DNA from: Colletes latitarsis
Taxonomy: Eukaryota; Arthropoda; Insecta; Hymenoptera; Colletidae
NCBI RefSeq assembly: GCF_051014445.1
Contig: NC_135134.1
Location: forward strand, 6,601,672 to 6,665,671
DNA: 64,000 nucleotides
Direction: 5' to 3'
Positions 11,661-22,169 of this stretch are shown here, one piece after another; within the stretch, counting starts at the first letter, position 1; every line of letters starts with the position of its first letter. The notes beneath the pieces were generated by a model, which worked only from the letters and a program-made list of their open reading frames with translations, ran no database searches and was not told the origin of the DNA. The position numbers and the translations under genes were made by a program.

Positions 11661-12878
11661 CTCCCCGACGGCGTCAGCACGGTGTGTTATGCGGATGACA
11701 CACTGGTGCTGGCCGTCGGGGCGCACTGGGGGAGGGCCATGCGTCGCGCGGAGGAGGGGTCGCAACGCGTCGTCGACCGGATCAGGGGGATGGGGATGAC
11801 GGTGGCGGTCCATAAGACCGAGGTGATTGCGTTTCATTCACCTCGGCAGGATCCGCCACCACCTCTGATCCGGGTGGGTGGGGCTGACATCGAGGTGAAG
11901 CCCCAGATCAGGTATCTAGGGCTGATCCTCGATAGCCACTGGCGTTTCGAGGAGCATTTCCGCTGCCTGGTCCCCCGGTTGGAAAGGATGGTTGCGGCTC
12001 TGGGCCGGATCCTGCCCAACCTGGGGGGCCCGGCGGGCCGAGTTCGTCGCCTCTATGTGGCAATGGTCCAGTCGGTGGCCCTATACGGGGCCCCCGTCTG
12101 GGCGAACGACCTGGCTGCCTCCCGGCGCAGCATGACTATGCTGCGTCGGGTGCAGAGGCGCATGGCGCTCAGGGTCGTCCGCGGGTATCGGACCATGTCA
12201 CATGAGGCGGCGACGGTTCTAGCGGGGATGCCGCCCATGGACCTGCTCGCGCGGTCGCACGCGGAGATGTACCGGCACCGCGTCGACCGTCGCGCGGGGG
12301 TGGGGGCGGTCCCGGGCGGGCAGGAACCTGCTTGGGGCGATTTGAAGCGCCAGGCCCGGCAGTCCGTGTTGCTCGCGTGGCAGGAGCGGCTGGCTCTGCC
12401 AACCGCGGGGCACCGGACTGTCGGGGCGGTTCGGCCACTCCTGAAGGAGTGGCTGGACAGAGGCCATGGCAGCCTCACCTACCGGATGGCACAGGTGTTT
12501 TCCGGGCATGGCAGCTTCGGAAGATACCTGTGCCGGATAGGGAAGGAGCCGACGGCGCGTTGCTGCCACTGCGACGCTGAGCAGGACACGGCGGATCATA
12601 CCCTGGAGGTATGCCCCGCGTGGGAGGGGGAGCGCCGTGTCCTGGTCGGCGCCGTCGGGCGGGATGTCTCGCTGCCGGGCGTGGTGCGCGCCATGCTCGG
12701 CAGCGAGGAGAAGTGGAGGGCCGTGGCCTCCTTCTGCGAGAACGTAATGTTGCAGAAGGAGGCCGCGGGGAGGGAGCGCGAGCTTCAGCGGCGCGCTGAA
12801 GCTCGCGCTCGTGCGGTGGCCCGAGGTCGTCGCCCGCTCGCGAGACGTCGCGGGCGGCCGCCTCGGCGTGGCGGATGA
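11661..12878 (+). pseudogene. Reverse transcriptase ORF2 fragment (C-terminal 405 codons)
   Basis: The open frame runs from the left junction to TGA at 12,876-12,878. It begins with LPDGVSTVCYADDTLVL, so the catalytic YADD (residues 10-13 of the fragment) is kept, but the endonuclease, fingers and most of the palm are gone. The thumb-side motif RYLGLILD (about residues 84-91) and the PVWA segment (about 144-147) follow. Cys301, Cys304, His313 and Cys318 form a CX2CX8HX4C zinc knuckle typical of non-LTR ORF2 C-termini. The tail is strongly basic and Arg-rich. There is no internal stop or frameshift, so the copy is young. It has no start codon of its own: reading upstream, the frame is closed by TGA at 11,643-11,645 in the satellite. 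The fragment cannot be an active polymerase. A GTG at 11,682 is just an internal valine codon. Confidence 0.9.
12774..12810 (+). other. Perfect 16-bp hairpin inside the end of the RT ORF
   Basis: Arms 12,774-12,789 (GAGCGCGAGCTTCAGC) and 12,795-12,810 are exact reverse complements around a 5-nt loop GGCGC. It encodes the ERELQRRAEARAR part of the basic tail. A perfect 16-bp stem in coding sequence is unlikely by chance and is the first of a run of stems continuing through the 3' UTR. Confidence 0.88.
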
Positions 12879-13392
12879 CCTAGGCTGGGAGGGGGGTCCT
12901 GAGGGGACCCTCCTCCCGCCAGGCGGCGCCGGGTCGGACCGGTTGGGGGTAGGAGTGCCTCCCCCTACCGGTCCGACGCAAGGGGTGGCACCCTCGGCGG
13001 TCTGGTGCGGCCATGAACGCCCGGCCGCCGAGGGGTGGAAACGGGGTCGCGGGCGGTTGCGAGTTGGGGCTCGCAGCCGCCACTAAACGCGGCCCCGGGA
13101 CGGATAGCGGCGGGATGGAGTGGCCCCGTCCCGCCGCTATGAGGCAGTGTGTCTACTGGGGGGACCGATTGTACCCCCGGGGGATGGGCGCGAAAGCGCG
13201 GGCACGGGGAGGATACCGGAAGAATGCTTCGAGCGATTCCCGGTATCCTCCCAAAGCGTGCCGAAGGGTCACCGTGGGGTTTTTAGTGGGTAGGTCCCGC
13301 GCCTGTCGTTGTACGGGCGCGGGGAATCCCACACACCCCTCCCACCTCTCCCCAAGGAGGTGGGAGGGAGTCTTTCGAAGATTTTCCCCACG
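12879..13392 (+). other. Retrotransposon 3' UTR with serial stem-loops
   Basis: About 514 nt between the ORF stop and the A tract, with no further coding content. Inverted-repeat pairs read directly are: 12,887-12,899 with 12,905-12,917 (one wobble); 12,933-12,949 with 12,961-12,977 (one T-T mismatch); 12,991-13,000 with 13,025-13,034 (perfect); 13,053-13,063 with 13,070-13,080 (one wobble); 13,104-13,115 with 13,129-13,140 (perfect); 13,188-13,191 with 13,196-13,199 closing a GAAA loop; 13,207-13,219 with 13,240-13,252 (perfect); 13,296-13,306 with 13,313-13,323 (one wobble); 13,337-13,348 with 13,357-13,368 (perfect). In related elements the 3' UTR RNA is what the reverse transcriptase recognises; that role is inferred here. 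No AATAAA signal is visible. Confidence 0.8.

Positions 13393-13424
<32 letters not shown>
13393..13424 (+). other. 3' poly(A) tract of the retrotransposon
   Basis: An uninterrupted run of 32 A. Up to two of them may belong to the target-site duplication. The long pure tract argues for a recent insertion, although assembly of such a homopolymer may be off by a few bases. Confidence 0.95.
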
Positions 13425-13426
<2 letters not shown>

Positions 13427-13438
13427 TACGAGCCAGAT
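13425..13438 (+). repeat. Right target-site duplication
   Basis: GGTACGAGCCAGAT, identical to 11,647-11,660. The sequence after it (GAGTGCAAATCACAGACC) continues exactly as in HOR copy 2 from 5,208, so no target bases were lost. Confidence 0.95.
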
Positions 13439-16203
13439 GAGTGCAAATCACAGACCTAACCGAGACATACCCAGCGTTATCCTCCAAAATATTAATCGCA
13501 ACCAGCTTCTATTGACTGTTTCAGTGTGGTGCCACATTACTACGTGATACGGACCAGAAAAAGACCAGGATCTGGCCAACAAGTATGCGAAAAATGCGAC
13601 GGTACGAGCGAGATGAGGGCAAATACCAGACCTAACCCAGACATAACCGGCGTTCTCCATTAAAATATTAATCGGAACCAGGAGTAATTGACTCTTTCGG
13701 AATGGCACTACGTTACTACGTGATACAAACCAGAGAAAACCCAGGGTCTGGCCAACAAGTATGCGAAAAATGCGAAAGTATGCGCCACATGATTGCAAAT
13801 ACCAGACCTAACCCAGACATAACCGGCGTTATCCTCTAAAATATTAATCGCAACCAGGTTTAAGTGACTATTTCGGTGTGAAACCACATTACGACGGGAT
13901 ACAAACCAGAAAACGCCCTGGATCTGGCCAACAAGTATGCGAAAAATGCGAAAGTATGAGCCAGATGGTTGCAAATACCGAAACTAACCCAGGCATAACC
14001 AGCGTTATCCTCCAAAACATTAATCGCAACCAGGTTTAATTGACTGTTTCAGTGAGGTACCGCATTAGTGCGTGATCCAAACCAGGAAAAGGCCAGGATC
14101 TGGCCAACAGGTATGCGAGAAATGCTTAAGTACGAGCCTGATGATTGCAAATACCAGAACTATCCCAAACATAACCAGCGTTATCCTCCAAAATATTCAT
14201 CGCAACCAGGTTTCATTGACTGCTTCGGTGTCGAACAACATTACGACGTGATCCAGGCCAGAAAAAGCCCAGGATGTGGCCAACAAGTATGCGAGAAATG
14301 AGAAAGTACGAGACAGATGAGGGCAAATCCCAGACCTAACCCGGACATAACCGGCGTTATCCTCTAAAATATTAATCGCAACCAGGTTTAATTGACTGTT
14401 TCGGAGTGAAACCACATTACGACGGGATATAAACCAGAAAAAGCCCTGGATCTGGCCAACAAGTATGCGAAAAATGCGGAAGTATGAGCCAGATGGTTGC
14501 AAATACCGAAACTAACCCAAACATAACCAGCGTTATCCTCCAAAACATTTATCGCAACCAGGTTTAATTGACTGTTTCAGTGTGGTACCGCATTAGTGCG
14601 TGATCCAAACCAGGAAAATACCAGACTTAACCCAGACATAACCGGCGTTATCGTCTAAAATATTAATCGCAACCAGGTTTAATTGACTGTTTTGGTGTGG
14701 AACCACATTACTACGTGATCCAAACCAGAAAAAGCCCTGGATCTGGCCAACAAGTATGCGAGAAATGCGAAAGTACGAGCCAGATGAGGGCAAATCCCAG
14801 ACCTAACCGAGAGATAACCGGCGTTATCCTTTAAAATATTAATCGCAACCAGGATCAATTGACTGTTTCGGTGTGGTACCGCATTGCTACGTGATCCGAA
14901 CCAGAAAAAGCCCAGGATCTGGCCAACAAGTATGCGAGAAATGCGAAGGTACGAGCCAGATGAGGGCAAATCCCAGACCTAACCGAGACATGACCGGCGC
15001 TATCCTCCAAAATATTAATCGGAACCTGCTTCTATTGACTGTTTCAGTGTGGTGCCACACTACTACGTGATACAGACCAGAAAAAGGCCAGGATCTGGCC
15101 AACAAGTACGCGAAAATTGCGAAAGTACGAGCCAGATGGGGGCAAATCCCAGACCTAACCGAGACATAAGCGGCATTATCCTCTAAAATATTAATCGCAA
15201 CCAGGTTTAATTGACTGTTTCGGTGTGAAACCACATTACGACGGGATACAAACCAGAAAAAGCCCTGGATCTGGCCAACAAGTATGCGAAAAATGCGGAA
15301 GTATGAGCCAGATGGTTGCAAATACCGAAACTAACCCAAACATAACCAGCCTTATCCTCCAAAACATTAATCGCAACCAGGTTTAATTGACTGTTTCAGT
15401 GTGGTACCGCATTAGTGCGTGATCCAAACCAGGAAAAGGCCAGGATCTGGCCAACAAGTATGCGAAAAATGCGAAGGTACGAGCCAGATGAGGGCAAATC
15501 CCAGACCTAACCGAGAGATAACCGGCGTTATCCTCTAAAATATTAATCGCAACCAGGATCAATTGACTGTTTCGGTGTGGTACCGCATTACTACGTGATC
15601 CGAACCAGAAAAAGCCCAGGATCTGGCCAACAAGTATGCGAGAAATGCGAAGGTACGAGCCAGATGAGGGCAAATCCCAGACCTAACCGAGACATGACCG
15701 GCGTTATCCTCCAAAATATTAATCGGAACCTGCTTCCATTGACTGTTTCAGTGTGGTGCCACATTACTACGTGATACAGACCAGAAAAAGGCCAGGATCT
15801 GGCCAACAAGTACGCGAAAATTGCGAAAGTACGAGCCAGATGGGGGCAAATCCCAGACCTAACCCAGCCATAACCGGCGTTATCCTCTAAGATATTAATC
15901 GCAACCAGGTTTAATTGACTGTTTCGGTATGGTACCGCATTACTACGTGATACAGACCAGAAAAACGTCAGGATCTGGCCAACAAGTATGCGAAAAATGC
16001 GAAAGTACGAGCCAGATGAGGGCAAATACCAGACCAAACCCAGACATAACCGGCGTTATCCTCCAAAATATTAATCGCAACCAGCTTCTATTGACTGTTT
16101 CAGTGTGGTGCCACATTACTACGTGATACAGACCAGAGAAAGACCAGCATCTGGCCATCAAGTATGCGAAAAATGCGAAGGTACGACCCAGATGAGGGCA
16201 AAT

Positions 16204-17910
16204 ACCAGACCTAACCCAGACATAACCGGCGTTCTCCATTAAAATATTAATCGGAACCAGGTGTAATTGACTCTTTCGGAGTGGCACTACGTTACTACGT
16301 GATACAAACCATAGAAAACCCAGGGTCTGGCCAACAAGTGTGCGCAAAACGCGTAAGTACGAGCCAGATGAGTGCAAATCACAGACCTAACCGAGACATA
16401 ACCGGCGTTTTCCTCTAAAATGTTAATGGCAACCAGGTTTAAATGACCGTTTCGGTGTCGAACCACATTACTACGTGATACGGACCAGAAAAAGACCAGG
16501 ATCTGGCCAACAAGTATGCGAAAAATGCGAAGGTATGAGCCAGATGATTGCAAATACCAGAACTAACCCAGACATACCCAGCGTTATCCTCCAAAATATT
16601 AATCGCAACCAGCTTCTATTGACTGTTTCAGTGTGGTGCCACATTACTACGTGATACGGACCAGAAAAAGACCAGGATCTGGCCAACAAGTATGCGAAAA
16701 ATGCGACGGTACGAGCGAGATGAGGGCAAATACCAGACCTAACCCAGACATAACCGGCGTTCTCCATTAAAATATTAATCGGAACCAGGAGTAATTGACT
16801 CTTTCGGAATGGCACTACGTTACTACGTGATACAAACCAGAGAAAACCCAGGGTCTGGCCAACAAGTATGCGAAAAATGCGAAAGTATGCGCCACATGAT
16901 TGCAAATACCAGACCTAACCCAGACATAACCGGCGTTATCCTCTAAAATATTAATCGCAACCAGGTTTAAGTGACTATTTCGGTGTGAAACCACATTACG
17001 ACGGGATACAAACCAGAAAACGCCCTGGATCTGGCCAACAAGTATGCGAAAAATGCGAAAGTATGAGCCAGATGGTTGCAAATACCGAAACTAACCCAGG
17101 CATAACCAGCGTTATCCTCCAAAACATTAATCGCAACCAGGTTTAATTGACTGTTTCAGTGAGGTACCGCATTAGTGCGTGATCCAAACCAGGAAAAGGC
17201 CAGGATCTGGCCAACAGGTATGCGAGAAATGCTTAAGTACGAGCCTGATGATTGCAAATACCAGAACTATCCCAAACATAACCAGCGTTATCCTCCAAAA
17301 TATTCATCGCAACCAGGTTTCATTGACTGCTTCGGTGTCGAACAACATTACGACGTGATCCAGGCCAGAAAAAGCCCAGGATGTGGCCAACAAGTATGCG
17401 AGAAATGAGAAAGTACGAGACAGATGAGGGCAAATCCCAGACCTAACCCGGACATAACCGGCGTTATCCTCTAAAATATTAATCGCAACCAGGTTTAATT
17501 GACTGTTTCGGAGTGAAACCACATTACGACGGGATATAAACCAGAAAAAGCCCTGGATCTGGCCAACAAGTATGCGAAAAATGCGGAAGTATGAGCCAGA
17601 TGGTTGCAAATACCGAAACTAACCCAAACATAACCAGCGTTATCCTCCAAAACATTTATCGCAACCAGGTTTAATTGACTGTTTCAGTGTGGTACCGCAT
17701 TAGTGCGTGATCCAAACCAGGAAAATACCAGACTTAACCCAGACATAACCGGCGTTATCGTCTAAAATATTAATCGCAACCAGGTTTAATTGACTGTTTT
17801 GGTGTGGAACCACATTACTACGTGATCCAAACCAGAAAAAGCCCTGGATCTGGCCAACAAGTATGCGAGAAATGCGAAAGTACGAGCCAGATGAGGGCAA
17901 ATCCCAGACC
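16204..17910. repeat. HOR copy 5, partial
   Basis: Matches copy 4 at an offset of 5,061 up to about 16,640, then at 3,107 because one doubled monomer is missing, as in copy 3. It carries the 61-bp-deleted monomer (junction near 17,725). Similarity to the HOR ends at about 17,910, where unrelated monomer variants begin. The right boundary is approximate. Confidence 0.8.
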
Positions 17911-18782
17911 TAACCCAGACATAACCGGCGTTATCCTCTAAAATATTAATCGCAACCAGGTTTAATTGACTGTTTCGGTACGGTACCGCATTACTACGTG
18001 ATACAGACCAGAAAAACGCCAGGATCTGGCCAACAAGTATGCGAAAAATGCGAAAGTACGAGCCAGATGAGGGCAAATACCAGACCTAACCCAGACATAA
18101 CCGGCGTTCTCCATTAAAATATTAATCGGAACCAGGTGTAATTGACTCTTTCGGAGTGGCACTACGTTACTACGTGATACAAACCAGAGAAAACCCAGGG
18201 TCTGGCCAACAAGTATGCGAAAAATGCGAATGTATGCGCCACATGATTGCAAATACCAGACCTAACCCAGACATAACCGGCGTTATCGTCCAAAACATTA
18301 ATCGCAACATGGTTTAATTGACTGTTTCAGTGTGGTACCGCATTAGTGCGTGATCCAAACCAGGAAAAGGCCAGGATCTGGCCAACAGGTATGCGAGAAA
18401 TGCTTAAGTACGAGCCTGATGACTGCAAATACCAGAACTATCCCAAACATAACCAGCGTTATCCTCCAAAATATTCATCGCAACCAGGTTTCATTGACTG
18501 CTTCGGTGTGGAACAACATTACGACGGGATTCAAACCACAAAAAACCCAAGATCTGGCCAACAAGTATGCGAAAAATGCGAAAGTACGAGCCAGATGAGG
18601 GCAAATACCAGACCTAACCCAGACATAACCGGCGTTATCCTCCAAAATATTAATCGCAACCAGCTTCTATTGACTGTTTCAGTGTGGTGCCACATTACTA
18701 CGTGATACAGACCAGAAAAAGACCAGGATCTGGCCAACAAGTATGCGAAAAATGCGAAGGTACGAGCGAGATGAGGGCAAAT
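17911..18782. repeat. Divergent monomers between HOR and 8-mer domains
   Basis: About five monomers of mixed subtypes. The segment around 18,346-18,530 resembles 19,050-19,235 (offset 704, four monomers) but the likeness does not continue far. No gene or other element is visible. Confidence 0.75.
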
Positions 18783-21170
18783 ACCAGACCTAACCCAGAC
18801 ATAACCGGCGTTATCCTCTAAAATATTAATCGCAACCAGGTTTAAGTGACTATTTCGGTGTGAAACCACATTACGACGGGATACAAACCAGAAAAAGCCC
18901 TGGATCTGGCCAACAAGTATGCGAAAAATGCGAAAGTATGAGCCAGAAGGTTGCAAATACCGAAACTAACCCAGGCATAACCAGCGTTATCCTCCAAAAC
19001 ATTAATCGCAACCAGGTTTAATTGACTGTTTCAGTGTGGTACCGCATTAGTGCGTGATCCAAACCAGGAAAAGGCCAGGATCTGGCCAACAGGTATGCGA
19101 GAAATGCTTAAGTACGAGCCTGATGATTGCAAATACCAGTACTATCCCAAACATAACCAGCGTTATCCTCCAAAATATTCATCGCAACCAGGTTTCATTG
19201 ACTGCTTCGGTGTGGAACAACATTACGACGGGATCCAAACCACAAAAAACCCAAGATCTGGCCAACAAGTATGCGAAAAATGCGAAAGTACGAGCCAGAT
19301 GAGGGCAAATACCAGACCTAACCCAGACATAACCGGCGTTATCCTCTAAAATATTAATCGCAACCAGGTTCAATTGACTGTTTCGGTGTGGAACCACATT
19401 ACTACGTGATCCAGGCCAGAATAAGCCCAGGATGTGGCCAACAAGTATGCGAGAAATGCGAAAGTACGGGACAGATGAGGGCAAATCCCAGACCTAACCC
19501 GGACATAACCGGTGTTATCCACTAAAATATTAATCGCAACCAGGTTTAATTGACTGTTTCGGTGTGGAACCACATTACGACGGGATACAAATCCGAAAAA
19601 GCCCTGGATATGGGCAACAAGTATGCGAGAAATTCGAAAGTGCGAGCCAGATGAGGGCAAATCCCAGACCTCACCCAGACATGACCGGCATTATCCTCCA
19701 AAATATTAATCGCAACCAGCTTCTATTGACTGTTTCAGTGTGGTGCCACATTACTACGTGATACAGACCAGAAAAAGACCAGGATCTGGCCAAAAAGTAT
19801 GCGAAAAATGTGAATGTACGAGCCAGATGAGTGCAAATCACAGACCTAACCGAGACATACCCAGCGTTATCCTCCAAAATATTAATCGCAACCAGCTTCT
19901 ATTGACTGTTTCAGCGTGGTGCCACATTACTACGTGATACAGACCAGAAAAAGACCAGGATCTGGCCAACAAGTATGCGAAAAATGCGAAGGTACGAGCG
20001 AGATGAGGGCAAATACCAGACCTAACCCAGACATAACCGGCGTTCTCCATTAAAATATTAATCGGAACCAGGAGTAATTGACTCTTTCGGAATGGCACTA
20101 CGTTACTACGTGATACAAACCAGAGAAAACCCAGGGTCTGGCCAACAAGTATGCGAAAAATGCGAAAGTATGCGCCACATGATTGCAAATACCAGACCTA
20201 ACCCAGACATAACCGGCGTTATCCTCTAAAATATTAATCGCAACCAGGTTTAAGTGACTATTTCGGTGTGAAACCACATTACGACGGGATACAAACCAGA
20301 AAACGCCCTGGATCTGGCCAACAAGTATGCGAAAAATGCGAAAGTATGAGCCAGATGGTTGCAAATACCGAAACTAACCCAGGCATAACCAGCGTTATCC
20401 TCCAAAACATTAATCGCAACCAGGTTTAATTGACTCTTTCAGTGTGGTACCGCATTAGTGCGTGATCCAAACCAGGAAAAGGCCAGGATCTGGCCAACAG
20501 GTATGCGAGAAATGCTTAAGTACGAGCCTGATGATTGCAAATACCAGTACTATCCCAAACATAACCAGCGTTATCCTCCAAAATATTCATCGCAACCAGG
20601 TTTCATTGACTGCTTCGGTGTGGAACAACATTACGACGGGATCCAAACCACAAAAAACCCAAGATCTGGCCAACAAGTATGCGAAAAATGCGAAAGTACG
20701 AGCCAGATGAGGGCAAATACCAGACCTAACCCAGACATAACCGGCGTTATCCTCTAAAATATTAATCGCAACCAGGTTCAATTGACTGTTTCGGTGTGGA
20801 ACCACATTACTACGTGATCCAGGCCAGAAAAAGCCCAGGATGTGGCCAACAAGTATGCGAGAAATGCGAAAGTACGAGACAGATGAGGGCAAATCCCAGA
20901 CCTAACCCGGACATAACCGGCGTTATCCACTAAAATATTAATCGCAACCAGGTTTAATTGACTGTTTCGGTGTGGAACCACATTACGACGGGATACAAAT
21001 CCGAAAAAGCCCTGGATATGGGCAACAAGTATGCGAGAAATTCGAAAGTGCGAGCCAGATGAGGGCAAATCCCAGACCTCACCCAGACATAACCGGCATT
21101 ATCCTCCAAAATATTAATCGCAACCAGCTTCTATTGACTGTTTCAGTGTGGTGCCACATTACTACGTGAT
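18783..21170. repeat. 1,408-bp (8-monomer) tandem repeat, ~1.7 copies
   Basis: About 18,783-20,190 repeats at 20,191-21,170 with an offset of 1,408. The copies differ at only a few sites, for example CCAGAATAAGCCC near 19,410 against CCAGAAAAAGCCC near 20,820, and ATGACC near 19,680 against ATAACC near 21,088. It has the same length as the 8-monomer units at 1 and 28,885 but a different monomer order. Confidence 0.82.
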
Positions 21171-22169
21171 ACGGACCAGAAAAAGACCAGGATCTGGCCA
21201 ACAAGTATGCGAAAAATGCGAAAGTACGAGCCAGATGAGTGCAAATCCCAGACCTAACCGAGACATAACCGGCGTTATCCTCTAAAATATTAGTCGTAAC
21301 CAGGTTTAATTGACTTTTTCGGTCAGGTACCACATTACTACGTGATACAGACCAGAAAAAGGCCAGGATCTGGCCAACAAGTATGCGAAAAATGCGAATG
21401 TACGAGCCAGATGAGGGCAAATACCAGACCTAACCCAGACATAACCGGCGTTATCCCCTAGAATATTAATCGCAACCAGGTTTAATTGACTGTTTTGGTG
21501 TGGAACCACATTACTACGTGATCCAAACCAGAAAAAGCCCTGGATCTGGCCAACAAGTATGCGAGAAATGCGAAAGTACGAGCCATATGAGGGCAACTCC
21601 CAGACCTAACCCAGACATAACCGGCGTTATCCTCAAAAATATTAATCGCAACCAGGTTTAATTGACTGTTTCGGTGTGAAACCACATTACGACGGGATAC
21701 GAACCTGAAAAAGCCCTGGATCTGGCCCACAAGTATGCGAAAATTACGAAAGCACGAGTCAGATGAGGCCAAATCCCAGACCTAACCGACACATAACCGG
21801 CGTTATCCTCTAAAATATTAATCGCAACCAGGTTCAATTGACTGTTTCAGTGTGGTACCGCATCACTACGTGATACAGACCAGAAAAAGGCCAGGATCTG
21901 GCCAACAAGTATGCGAAAAATGCGAAAGTACGAGCCAGATGAGGGCAAATCCCAGATCTAACCGAGACATAACCGGCGTTATCCTCTAAAATATTAATCG
22001 TAACCAGGTGTAATTGACTCTTTCGGAGTGGCACTACGTTACTACGTGATACAAACCAGAGAAAACCCAGGGTCTGGCCAACAAGTATGCGAAAAATGCG
22101 AAAGTATGCGCCACGTGATTGCAAATACCAGACCTAACCCAGACGTAACCGGCGTTATCCTCTAAAATA
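21171..22169. repeat. Divergent monomers
   Basis: Roughly six monomers of several subtypes with no near-identical neighbour copy. One contains TTTTTCGGTCAGGTACC (about 21,314), a variant also found in the 32.7, 35.5, 40.6, 43.3, 46.2, 47.1 and 49.8 kb monomers. Confidence 0.7.

Larger units (their letters stand above)
11661..13424 (+). mobile_element. 5'-truncated non-LTR retrotransposon, probably R1 clade
   Basis: A 1,764-bp insertion made of a reverse transcriptase C-terminal fragment, a 3' UTR and a 32-nt A tract, flanked by a perfect 14-bp target duplication. This is the usual product of target-primed reverse transcription that stopped early. It is much richer in G+C than the satellite. 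R1-clade assignment rests on the CYADDTLVL reverse transcriptase core, a KYLGL-like motif (RYLGLILD) and a C-terminal CX2CX8HX4C motif without a visible RNase H domain after the thumb. The TRAS, Waldo and other R1-group lineages cannot be separated by eye. The site is satellite DNA rather than the 28S rRNA gene used by classical R1. No full-length copy is in the window. Confidence 0.9.
11143..16203. repeat. HOR copy 4, interrupted by the retrotransposon
   Basis: Left part 11,143-11,660 and right part 13,425-16,203. Its length of 5,061 bp minus the 1,778-bp insertion (1,764-bp element plus 14-bp duplication) equals exactly 3,283 bp. It keeps both doubled monomers and the truncated monomer (junction near 14,618). 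One private difference from copy 2 is C at 15,737 (T in the other copies). Confidence 0.9.

Noticed and set aside
11682..11684. GTG as a genuine start codon for the RT fragment
   Set aside because: The frame is open upstream to the insertion junction and GTG falls just before CYADD in the middle of the palm domain, so it is an internal codon.
12053..12599. Minus-strand and alternate-frame open frames within the retrotransposon
   Set aside because: They are shadows of the G+C-rich reverse transcriptase frame, with Arg/Pro/Ala-rich content and no recognisable motif.
11661..13424. Canonical R1 insertion in 28S rDNA
   Set aside because: Both flanks are satellite monomer with a matching target duplication; no rRNA sequence is adjacent.
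13013..13487. Open frames running through the A tract (poly-Lys or poly-Phe)
   Set aside because: They are created by the 32-nt A tract and the 3' UTR and have no coding features.
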